Positions 45,037 to 53,186 of a DNA stretch of 64,000 nucleotides are shown piece after piece. The DNA is from Arenibacter palladensis (GTDB lineage: Bacteria; Bacteroidota; Bacteroidia; Flavobacteriales; Flavobacteriaceae), in NCBI RefSeq assembly GCF_900129275.1, contig NZ_FQUX01000006.1, positions 145,138-209,137 of the forward strand, read 5' to 3'. Within the stretch, counting starts at the first letter, position 1, and each line of letters opens with the position of its first letter. Below the pieces are notes generated by a model. It was not told the origin of the DNA, made no database searches, and saw nothing but the letters and a program-made list of their open reading frames with translations. Made by a program: the position numbers and the translations under genes.

Positions 45037-47403
45037 ATGAAGTTGCTGAAAAGAATAGCGAAAATCACGGTCATTGCCATTGTAACGGCAATTGGCATAG
45101 TGCTGGCTGCTATTTCTATTGCAAGCTATAAGTACAATACTATTGTAAAGGCAACTCCCAATAATCGAACTGATAACTTTAGCCCGGGACAATTGGGTAA
45201 ATACGTGAATACCTTTATAGGTACAGGGGGCTTTCCCTATTGGGTGTGTGGATTTAACTTTCCGGGTGCTACTGTTCCCTTCGGAATGGTACGCCTAAGC
45301 CCAGAAACCATGTCCTTCTTTAATAACACCAAAGATTTTAGTACTTCTGGGTATTATTATGGAGACAATAAAATACTTGGCTTTAGCCATACCCGGTTGG
45401 CCGGCACAGGCGCTACCGATGGAGGGCATTTTTTATTTACACCGACCACGACTCCCATTGATAAAATTGATTTCCATTCGGATTACTCACATAAATTTTC
45501 CCATAAGAATGAAACCGCATTTCCGGGTTATTACCGTGTAGCATTGAAAAAAGAGGCCATTGTTGCCGAACTCACGACCACAGTACGAAGTGGCCTGCAC
45601 CGGTATTCCTTTACAAAAGAAGGCAACAGAAATTTACTTATCCATATTACCAATACCACCGGCAACCATCGGGCAAAGGAAGGATTTGCAAACATACTTC
45701 CCAAAAACAATGAAATTGAAGGTTTGGTTAGGACCTTTGGCAGCTTTGCAAGCCGATTCGGTGGAGTACAGGTATTCTTTGTGGCCAAATTTGACCAACC
45801 GTTTTCCGACTATGGCATATGGGATGGACAAACATTGGACAAAAAGGGCCTGAGTAAAAAAAGTGATAGTCTAAAAATTTATCTCGGATTTGCCCAGGAC
45901 ATCATTAATGCCAAAGTTGGTATTTCGCATGTAAGTATTGAAAATGCCCGTTTAAACCTGGAGACAGAAGCGGGCCATTTTAATTTTGCCGAAATACTCC
46001 AAATGGCCAAGGACAAATGGGAAAGAAAACTGGCTTTAATCAAGATTGAAGGCGGCACTCCGGAAGATAAGAAAGTCTTTTACAGTGCTTTATATCGCAG
46101 TTTTCAAATGCCAACCATCTTTAATGATGTAAATGGGGAATATAAAGGATTTGACAAAAAAATACACCAAGCCAAAGATTTCAACTACTACACGGATTTA
46201 TCCTTATGGGACACTTTCCGAACCGTCCATCCATTGTTCAATCTAATAGCCAAGAATGAACAAAGGGACATGTTGGTCTCCTTAGTGGAAATGTCCAAAC
46301 AAGGGGGTAGCCTGCCCCGATGGCCCTCGGGTTACGGATATAGCAACTCCATGCTGGGCTCTCCAGCAGATATGGTTATTGCGGAATCTTACCTAAAAGG
46401 CATACACAATTTTGATATACACCTTGCGTATAAAAAAATGAGACAAGTGGCCCTGGAACCCATTCCCAAGGACAGTTCCGCTGCTGGCCGGGAAGAGATA
46501 AACGGATACCTTACCTACGGATATTGTCCTACGGAATTTGGGGATGAAGCCGTAAGCAAGACCTTGGAATATGCCTGGGCCGACCATTCCATAAGCCTTT
46601 TGGCTAAAGAACTACAACTCCCTGAAGACCAAGCACTTTTTGAAAGTCATTCCAAATTTTACAAAAATGTATGGAATCCCGACACCCAATATTTTCAGTC
46701 CAGATATAAGGATGGACGATTTGTGGAAAAATTTAAGCCCTTACAACTTACCTATACGGATTGGGACGATGAGTATACCAAGGACTATACCGAAGGAAGT
46801 GCCCTGCAATGGCGGTGGGCGGTACCTTATGATATGGACGGCCTGGTATCCCTTTTTAAGGACAAAGATTATTTTGTTGATGAACTGAACAACTTTTTCG
46901 CCAAAGCCGATCCAAAAATGGCTACCTGGACCCCAGGGTCCTATTATTGGCATGGAAATGAACCGGATATCCATGCGGCCTATCTTTTCAATGCTGTGGA
47001 CCGGCCAGACTTGACCCAAAAATGGGTTCGTTGGATCCTGGATAATAAATACGATAATTCCTATGTGGGCATAGACGGCAATGATGATGCGGGCACCTTG
47101 TCCGCCTGGTATATTTTTAGCTCCCTTGGTTTTTATCCTATTGCCGGAACGGACATCTATCAATTGGGCGCACCATTATTTAAGAATGCTGTTCTCCAAA
47201 TGGGCGAACATCAATTGACCATTGGCACGGAAAATTATGACCCCAGCAATATCTATGTAAAAAAAATATTGCTAAACAGTAAACCCTTGGATCGCACTTG
47301 GATAAAGCACAAAGAAATTGCCAATGGCGGCCAACTAACTTTTATTATGGCCAAAGAGCCACACTATTTAATTAATCAACAATCATCTAAATCTACCTTA
47401 TGA
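45037..47403 (+). CDS. Glycoside hydrolase family 92 alpha-mannosidase-like protein
   Basis: 788 aa. An N-terminal TM anchor (~8-28) is followed by the GH92 N-domain (VNTFIGTGG, CGFNFPGATVPFGMV, GFSHTRLAGTGATDGG) and the (alpha/alpha)6 barrel with WDTFRTVHPL, WPSGYGYSNSMLGS and GNDDAGTLSAWYIFSSLG (681-698), where the two Asp residues correspond to the Ca2+/catalytic site. GH92 enzymes are Ca2+-dependent exo-alpha-mannosidases on N-glycans and mannans. The substrate here is probably an alpha-mannoside, without linkage information. The last four bases overlap the BNR gene start (ATGA). Confidence 0.92.
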   Translation: MKLLKRIAKITVIAIVTAIGIVLAAISIASYKYNTIVKATPNNRTDNFSPGQLGKYVNTFIGTGGFPYWVCGFNFPGATVPFGMVRLSPETMSFFNNTKDFSTSGYYYGDNKILGFSHTRLAGTGATDGGHFLFTPTTTPIDKIDFHSDYSHKFSHKNETAFPGYYRVALKKEAIVAELTTTVRSGLHRYSFTKEGNRNLLIHITNTTGNHRAKEGFANILPKNNEIEGLVRTFGSFASRFGGVQVFFVAKFDQPFSDYGIWDGQTLDKKGLSKKSDSLKIYLGFAQDIINAKVGISHVSIENARLNLETEAGHFNFAEILQMAKDKWERKLALIKIEGGTPEDKKVFYSALYRSFQMPTIFNDVNGEYKGFDKKIHQAKDFNYYTDLSLWDTFRTVHPLFNLIAKNEQRDMLVSLVEMSKQGGSLPRWPSGYGYSNSMLGSPADMVIAESYLKGIHNFDIHLAYKKMRQVALEPIPKDSSAAGREEINGYLTYGYCPTEFGDEAVSKTLEYAWADHSISLLAKELQLPEDQALFESHSKFYKNVWNPDTQYFQSRYKDGRFVEKFKPLQLTYTDWDDEYTKDYTEGSALQWRWAVPYDMDGLVSLFKDKDYFVDELNNFFAKADPKMATWTPGSYYWHGNEPDIHAAYLFNAVDRPDLTQKWVRWILDNKYDNSYVGIDGNDDAGTLSAWYIFSSLGFYPIAGTDIYQLGAPLFKNAVLQMGEHQLTIGTENYDPSNIYVKKILLNSKPLDRTWIKHKEIANGGQLTFIMAKEPHYLINQQSSKSTL

Positions 47404-48479
47404 GACTTTTATTTTTATTCTGTACCTTGTTAGTAATATCATGTAAAGGAAAAATGGAAAAATTACCTGAAGTAGTTCCATTGGACCATCCTGCCATTAT
47501 AGAACAAGAATTTATATATGAATTGGAAGACGCACTTACTCCGGAATGCCATGCCTCTACAGTAGAAGTAAGTAACGGGACCGTAGTTTCTTCTTGGTTT
47601 GGTGGTACCGAAGAAAAAAATGATGATGTTGGTATTTGGGTATCCCGAAAAACTAGTGGTTCATGGTCTACCCCAATAGAAGTAGTGAATGGCGTTCAGG
47701 AAGATGGTAGTAGATACCCATGTTGGAACCCTGTTTTGTTTAAACCAAAAGACCAACCGCTTTTTCTATTTTACAAGGTAGGACCTAGTCCTACCGAATG
47801 GTGGGGACTCTATATGACGTCCAATGATGATGGAAAAACCTGGTCCGAACCTGTAAAACTCCCAGAGGGTATTCTTGGACCCATTAAAAACCAGCCCATT
47901 CAATTGGCAAGTGGCGAAATTCTCTCTCCATCCAGCACGGAAGATGATGAAGCAGGTTGGCAGGTACACTTGGAACTGAGTTCCGACAACGGAAAGACTT
48001 GGTCCAAAACCCAACCCCTTAATGATGGGAAAGAGTTAGGTGCCATACAGCCCGTAGTCCTGAATTATGGAAACGGAAAATTACAGCTATTGAGCAGAAC
48101 CGAAAATGAGGTCATTGCCGAAAATTGGTCCAATGACTATGGCAGCACCTGGAGCAAAATGAAAGCTACGGCCTTGCCCAATCCAAACTCTGGTATAGAT
48201 GGGGTAAGCCTAAAAGATGGGCGCCAATTATTGGTATACAATCCTACGGGTAAAAATTGGGGAGATCGGGTGCCTTTAAGCTTGGCCCTTTCCAATGATG
48301 GCACTAATTGGAAACGCGTTCTGGACTTGGAGCCCTTAAGGGAAAATACGGATAAGGAAGGGGAAGAATATTCATATCCCACCATGATACAAGCTCCCGA
48401 TGGGAAAGTGCATATCGTATATACATGGAACAGAAAAACGGTAAAATACATTGTTTTAGATCCACAAAAACTTAATTAA
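47400..48479 (+). CDS. BNR/Asp-box (sialidase-like) lipoprotein
   Basis: 359 aa, lipobox VISC (Cys15). A six-bladed propeller of the BNR_2 type with three Asp boxes: SNDDGKTW, SSDNGKTW and SNDYGSTW. CHASTVEVSNGTVVSSWFGGTEE marks the subgroup often annotated as exo-alpha-sialidase, but the FRIP Arg motif that binds the sialic acid carboxylate in GH33 enzymes is not visible, so a different exo-glycosidase or a binding role is possible. Overlaps GH92 by 4 bases and precedes two ceramidase-like genes. Confidence 0.8.
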   Translation: MRLLFLFCTLLVISCKGKMEKLPEVVPLDHPAIIEQEFIYELEDALTPECHASTVEVSNGTVVSSWFGGTEEKNDDVGIWVSRKTSGSWSTPIEVVNGVQEDGSRYPCWNPVLFKPKDQPLFLFYKVGPSPTEWWGLYMTSNDDGKTWSEPVKLPEGILGPIKNQPIQLASGEILSPSSTEDDEAGWQVHLELSSDNGKTWSKTQPLNDGKELGAIQPVVLNYGNGKLQLLSRTENEVIAENWSNDYGSTWSKMKATALPNPNSGIDGVSLKDGRQLLVYNPTGKNWGDRVPLSLALSNDGTNWKRVLDLEPLRENTDKEGEEYSYPTMIQAPDGKVHIVYTWNRKTVKYIVLDPQKLN

Positions 48480-48487
48480 GGATAAAA

Positions 48488-49888
48488 ATGGGAAAATGGT
48501 TACGGAGATTGCTCAAGTTTTTTGGGGCACTGATATTGCTCTTGGTTATTCTTTTCTTTTTTGCAACCAGTACTATAGATACCACGCCATATTTTGAAAC
48601 GGAGTATTACAGGAATACTATTGCAAATATAGAGGAAGCTGTAAAGAATAAAACCAAGGCCAAAGGCCCGTTGCTTGCCGGTTTTGCAAGGACAAATATC
48701 ACCCCAAAAATCACTAGCGGTACTCCCGACCCTACCAAAGGCGAATTCAACAATATTAAAATGGCCGGCTATGGAGATGGTAAAATTGCGACCTCTGTTC
48801 ACGATTCCATTTTCGCCAAAGCAATTGCTCTTGAAGTCGATAATGAAACCGTTATTCTGATCAATGCGGACCTAGTGGCAATACCGGAAGATGTTGTTAA
48901 TAAGGTTACCGACAACCTTAAGGGCAAAATTTCCAGAAAACAGCTTTTTTTTGGGGCTACCCACACCCATTCCAGTATTGGCAATTGTATGCCCGGTTAT
49001 GTAGGCAAAAGTTTCGGTGGGGAATATCAACCAGAGGTAGTAACATGGCTCGGCCAGAAATTTTCCTCCCTTATTTTACAGGCCTTGGCAGACAAACAAC
49101 CCGCACAATTTTCTTCGGGCTATATTAAAGTTCCCAATTTGGTGCGGAATAGGATCATTGGTGAATCAGGGCGACTCAATGATAAATTGGACCTTTTATC
49201 CTTTATTCAGGAAAACGGCAAAAAGGCCACTATCGGCGCTTTTTCCGCGCATGCTACCGTAATAGGTACCGATAACGAACAATATACGGGTGATTATCCG
49301 GGATACTTTCAACGGCATTTGGAAATGAATGGGGTTGACCTAGCCATGTTCTTCGCCGGTACGGTAGGAAGTCATTCCAATAAAGGAGTAGGTGAGAAAT
49401 TTGAAAAAGCCAAATATATTGGTGAAACCCTTGCCGATTCGGCCCGATCTGCTTTAAACAAAATGGAACATCTCACCAATATGGATTTTTCGGCGATATC
49501 GTCGGAAATAGAAATTCCGAAGTTGCAATTCCTTTACCTATCGGACCGTTTACGTCTTTCCCCCTACCTCGGCAGCAAACTGATGCCAAAGATGAACCCT
49601 ATACAGGTACAAGGCCTTAAACTAAATAACCTCATCTGGCTTGCCTTGCCCTATGAATTAAGTGGGGAATACGGTTTGGATTTAAAAAATGCATTGGAAC
49701 TACAGGGTTATAACTCCGTACTCAGCAGTTTTAACGGCCAGTATCTGGGCTATATCGTACCACAAAAATATTATTATTTTGACACCTATGAAGCTAGGTT
49801 AATGGGATGGTATGGACATAGTATGGGAGATTACCTGATGGAGCTCAATTTTAAAATGGCCAATGAATTAACGAACACCAAGCTATAA
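48488..49888 (+). CDS. Neutral/alkaline-ceramidase-like hydrolase (paralogue 2), membrane anchored
   Basis: 466 aa with an N-terminal TM anchor (~8-28). Family zinc motifs: GATHTHSSIG (His159/His161), AFSAHATVIG (His255), LPYELSGEYG (Glu) and GQYLGYIVPQKYY (Tyr), as in neutral ceramidase. The region of the GDVSPN motif reads AGTVGSHSNKG (290-300); a Ser is present but the Asp-Val-Ser-Pro context is not. Likely acts in the periplasm on an amide- or ester-linked substrate that is not ceramide itself (inference). It starts 8 bases after the BNR gene and is followed by paralogue 3 after 11 bases. Confidence 0.8.
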   Translation: MGKWLRRLLKFFGALILLLVILFFFATSTIDTTPYFETEYYRNTIANIEEAVKNKTKAKGPLLAGFARTNITPKITSGTPDPTKGEFNNIKMAGYGDGKIATSVHDSIFAKAIALEVDNETVILINADLVAIPEDVVNKVTDNLKGKISRKQLFFGATHTHSSIGNCMPGYVGKSFGGEYQPEVVTWLGQKFSSLILQALADKQPAQFSSGYIKVPNLVRNRIIGESGRLNDKLDLLSFIQENGKKATIGAFSAHATVIGTDNEQYTGDYPGYFQRHLEMNGVDLAMFFAGTVGSHSNKGVGEKFEKAKYIGETLADSARSALNKMEHLTNMDFSAISSEIEIPKLQFLYLSDRLRLSPYLGSKLMPKMNPIQVQGLKLNNLIWLALPYELSGEYGLDLKNALELQGYNSVLSSFNGQYLGYIVPQKYYYFDTYEARLMGWYGHSMGDYLMELNFKMANELTNTKL

Positions 49889-49899
49889 AAACATAAACC

Positions 49900-51465
49900 A
49901 TGAAAACTTTAAAAAAGGCCTTAAAAATACTTGGGATAGGTATACTTCTACTCATCATCGTTGGGGCATCCTTAGTGATGTACAATTGGCGCGATCGCCA
50001 TCCTGACTACTCCATCGATCTTAAAATTGAAAACAAAACCCCTCAACCCATAAAAGCCGGGTTTTCCAAAAGACCCATAACCCCTACCATTGTGGATACT
50101 TGGAACGACGCGAATGGCAACAACAAATACAGCAAGGCTGAAGGTGACACCTATAACGACAACAATAACAATGGTAAATTTGATGCCTATTGGATAGCAG
50201 GGATGAGCAATGCCAAACCTGCCCAGGGAGTACATGACGATGTTTGGTCTAGGGTAATGGTAATCGATGATGGCAATACCAGGATAGCCATGATTTCTAT
50301 GGATGCCATTGGTTTTTTACATGGCGATGTAATCGACATCAGAAAACGAATACCGGCCGAGTTGGGAATAGATTACACTTTATTGTCCTCTACCCATACC
50401 CATGAAAGTAATGATCTTGTGGGTATCTGGGGAGAAAACATTTTCAATTCCGGAGTAAATCCAGAAATGATGGAATATGTCAAATCCCAAACGGTAGCCG
50501 CCATTACAGAGGCAGCCAATAATTTACGTCCGGCTAAATTGGTTTTTGCAGAAGACCTATCCGGTGAAGATGGCAAACTCATCAAAGACACCCGAAAACC
50601 TATTGTTAAGGCTACTGGCATACATTTAATGCAGGTCCTGGATGCCGAAAACGATACTACCATGGGAACCCTTATCAATTGGGCCAACCACCCGGAAACA
50701 CTTTGGTCACAAAATTTATTGATTAGTTCGGATTTTCCACATTATATAAGGGAAGCCATGGAAAGTGGGGTATATAACGGTGAGGAATTGGCAGAGGAAG
50801 GGCTTGGTGGAGTGGCCATATATTTTTCGGGAGCCATTGGTGGACTAATGGCACCACACCCTTCCTTGGGCATTCAAGACCCCTTTACCGGTGAAGAATA
50901 CTTTAAACCTACTTTTGAGAAAACAAAGGCATTGGGCGATCAAATTGCCCTAATGTCCTTGGCTGCCCTAAAACAAAAAGGAGATACTTTGACGAATTCC
51001 AATATTTCGTTGAGGGCAAAGACCGTGTTGGCACCATTGGACAATACCACCTTTAAAGTTGCCAGTGGTATTGGCCTGATAAATATCGGCATGCCGAAAT
51101 ACTTTAAAACCAGAACGGAAGTCGGCGCCATTCGCATAGGCCCTGCCCTATTTTTGAGTATCCCAGGGGAAATATATCCCGAAATTGTATACGGTGGTAT
51201 AGAAGCTCCGGAAGGGCGTGAATTTGATATTCAGCCTATGGAGATACCCCCACTACAAGAGCTCATTTCCGACAGGTACAAATTTTATCTAGGGCTTTCC
51301 AATGATGAAATTGGTTACATCATACCAAAAAGCGAATGGGATACAGGAAAACCTTATCTCTATAATGATAAAAGCGACACCTACGGGGAAGAAAATTCCT
51401 TGGGGCCGGAAACAGGTCCTATCATCTATAAGGCTTTAACAGAGGTCATCAAGGATTTGGACTAA
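49900..51465 (+). CDS. Neutral/alkaline-ceramidase-like hydrolase (paralogue 3) with Asp/Asn-rich insert
   Basis: 521 aa, N-terminal TM anchor (~8-28). Motifs SSTHTHESND (His166/His168), NWANHPETL (His264), SIPGEIYPEI (Glu) and NDEIGYIIPKSEW (Tyr). The GDVSPN position reads SGAIGGLM (310-317). An insertion at residues 67-96 has two Ca-binding-like loops (DANGNNKYSKAEGD and NDNNNNGKFD) resembling EF-hand or dockerin loops, absent from the other two copies. The end of the 42049-51465 gene run; no terminator hairpin is evident downstream. Confidence 0.82.
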   Translation: MKTLKKALKILGIGILLLIIVGASLVMYNWRDRHPDYSIDLKIENKTPQPIKAGFSKRPITPTIVDTWNDANGNNKYSKAEGDTYNDNNNNGKFDAYWIAGMSNAKPAQGVHDDVWSRVMVIDDGNTRIAMISMDAIGFLHGDVIDIRKRIPAELGIDYTLLSSTHTHESNDLVGIWGENIFNSGVNPEMMEYVKSQTVAAITEAANNLRPAKLVFAEDLSGEDGKLIKDTRKPIVKATGIHLMQVLDAENDTTMGTLINWANHPETLWSQNLLISSDFPHYIREAMESGVYNGEELAEEGLGGVAIYFSGAIGGLMAPHPSLGIQDPFTGEEYFKPTFEKTKALGDQIALMSLAALKQKGDTLTNSNISLRAKTVLAPLDNTTFKVASGIGLINIGMPKYFKTRTEVGAIRIGPALFLSIPGEIYPEIVYGGIEAPEGREFDIQPMEIPPLQELISDRYKFYLGLSNDEIGYIIPKSEWDTGKPYLYNDKSDTYGEENSLGPETGPIIYKALTEVIKDLD

Positions 51466-51565
51466 CATAAGAATATACTTCCAACATAAATTTAACCCTT
51501 TGAAGCTCTTTTTTTGATCATTTTCCTATAACTTTAAGGTTCTGTTACTTCCAGGACCTTATTAC

Positions 51566-52945
51566 ATGTATACCATAATTGACATTGAAACTACCGGAAA
51601 CGGGATAAAAGGAAATAAGATTACGGAAATCTCCATTTTCAAATTCGATGGTCATGAAGTCATTGATGAATATACTTCCCTGGTAAACCCTGAATGTGAA
51701 ATACCCTACTTTATTACAGGATTGACGGGAATCGACAACGATTTGGTACGCAATGCCCCAACATGGGAAGATATAGCTTCAAAGGTATTGGAAATAACGC
51801 AGGACACTATATTTGTGGCCCATAGCGTAAATTTTGACTACAATGTCATCAAAAATGAATTTCAGAATATCGGAATTAATTTTTCCCGCAAAAAATTATG
51901 TACGGTACGATTGTCCCGAAAACTAATCCCAGGCTTAAATTCCTATAGTTTGGGCAAGTTATGCACCTCTTTAAATATTCCCTTAACGGATCGCCATAGG
52001 GCAAAGGGAGACGCCCAAGCCACGGTAATTCTGTTTAAGAAACTACTAAGGACCAATGGCGCTGATAAGGTATTTAAAGCCTTTCTTAACGCCCGCTCAC
52101 AAGAAGCGACCTTACCGCCATTGTTACCCAAGGAAATTTTTGAAAGACTGCCCAATTCCCCTGGTGTCTATTATTTTAAAGATGCAAAGGGAGCAATAAT
52201 ATATGTGGGCAAGGCCGTAGACATAAAAAAACGGGTTCTTGGACATTTTTATGACAAGTCCAACAAAGAAATTTTAATGTGCAAGGCCACCCACGACATT
52301 GATTTTGAATTGTCCGGGAACGAGCTTGTTGCACTTTTAATGGAGTCTGCAGCCATTAAACAACATTTCCCTTTATACAATCAGAGTCAGAAACGTACTT
52401 CAACAGAATATGCCATTTTTTCCTATGAAGATAGGAACGGCATACAACACTTGGCGTACAACAAACTAAAATTGACGCCCAGCCCAATATCCACTTTTAA
52501 TACCATAACGGACTGCAGGTTGTTTTTGGAGGAATTATGTAAGAACTACGGTCTATGTCCCAAATTCTGTCATTTACAGGAAAATATTAGCAGCTGCTCC
52601 CATTATAGTATTGCCCAGTGCAATGGAATATGCAGGGGAACGGAATCTCCCATACACTATAATGCCAAGGTACAAAGGGCTATTGAGGCATTGATGGACA
52701 AAAACCAAAATTTAGTGATCAGGGAAAAGGGTAGACACGCAAAGGAAGAAGCATTTGTACTGGTGGTAAACAACAAATACAAGGGCTATGGATTCTTGCC
52801 ACGGCACGAGCAGATTAATAGTATTGATGCCCTGGAAAATTTCTTGGAACTACAAAAAGAAAATATGGATACCAAACGGATTCTGTCATGGTATTTAAGA
52901 AAACACCCTAACAAGGCCATTCATTTTTCTCCACTTTCAATATAA
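51566..52945 (+). CDS. DEDDh 3'-5' exonuclease fused to a GIY-YIG (UvrC-N/Cho-like) nuclease
   Basis: 459 aa. The N-terminal ~165 residues are a DnaQ-type exonuclease (IDIETTG with Asp7/Glu9, HSVNFDYN, HRAKGDAQAT). The GIY-YIG domain follows (~195-275: LPNSPGVYYFKDAKGAIIYVGKAVDIKKR, split), with a C-terminal region containing Cys and His residues (CPKFCHLQE, CSHYSIAQCNGICRG). This matches the DNA polymerase III epsilon-like/UvrC-N fusion found in many bacteria, thought to act in DNA repair. No operon partner; a TAACTTTA promoter-like sequence lies ~35 bases upstream. Confidence 0.9.
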   Translation: MYTIIDIETTGNGIKGNKITEISIFKFDGHEVIDEYTSLVNPECEIPYFITGLTGIDNDLVRNAPTWEDIASKVLEITQDTIFVAHSVNFDYNVIKNEFQNIGINFSRKKLCTVRLSRKLIPGLNSYSLGKLCTSLNIPLTDRHRAKGDAQATVILFKKLLRTNGADKVFKAFLNARSQEATLPPLLPKEIFERLPNSPGVYYFKDAKGAIIYVGKAVDIKKRVLGHFYDKSNKEILMCKATHDIDFELSGNELVALLMESAAIKQHFPLYNQSQKRTSTEYAIFSYEDRNGIQHLAYNKLKLTPSPISTFNTITDCRLFLEELCKNYGLCPKFCHLQENISSCSHYSIAQCNGICRGTESPIHYNAKVQRAIEALMDKNQNLVIREKGRHAKEEAFVLVVNNKYKGYGFLPRHEQINSIDALENFLELQKENMDTKRILSWYLRKHPNKAIHFSPLSI

Positions 52946-52953
52946 AGAAAGAT

Positions 52954-52995
52954 GGCCGGGTATTTCAAATTAATGAAATTCCCAGCCTATTTTTT
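52954..52995. terminator. Bidirectional terminator between convergent genes
   Basis: GGCCGGGTATTTCA pairs imperfectly with TGAAATTCCCAGCC (arms 52954-52967 and 52974-52987) and is followed on the plus strand by TATTTTTTC. It ends the exonuclease gene and, on the other strand, lies directly after the 42-residue ORF. Confidence 0.7.
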
Positions 52996-53115
52996 CTTAC
53001 CACTGTTCATCAACATCAATACGGCGGTAACCAGACCAACACAAACAGCGCCAAAAACAGAAATCATTATAATTCCGTTGCTCCAATTTACTAATGGCAA
53101 GTATTGTAAAATCAT
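52987..53115 (-). CDS. Small single-TM protein (42 aa) downstream of the persulfide dioxygenase gene
   Basis: ATG at 53113-53115, TAG at 52987-52989. The product starts MILQYLPLVNWSNG, has one TM segment (about residues 15-37, IIMISVFGAVCVGLVTAVLML) and ends MNSGKKK. It lies 71 bases after the MBL-rhodanese stop on the same strand and ends at a terminator. Similar tiny membrane proteins with NW.NG and a Lys-rich end occur near sulfur genes in flavobacteria (from memory). Function unknown; it may interact with sulfur transporters. Confidence 0.65.
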   Translation of the reverse strand: MILQYLPLVNWSNGIIMISVFGAVCVGLVTAVLMLMNSGKKK

Positions 53116-53186
53116 AGGTATTTATTTTAGATTTAGTAGGCTAAAATATATACAAACGGAACTATAAAATATGATAAATGTCACTT

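Noticed and set aside
47400-48479. Ganglioside/sialic-acid degradation cluster (ceramidase + sialidase + NanA)
   Set aside because: Attractive, but the ceramidase-like proteins lack GDVSPN, the BNR protein lacks the FRIP motif and the aldolase is not clearly NanA, so naming that substrate is not justified.
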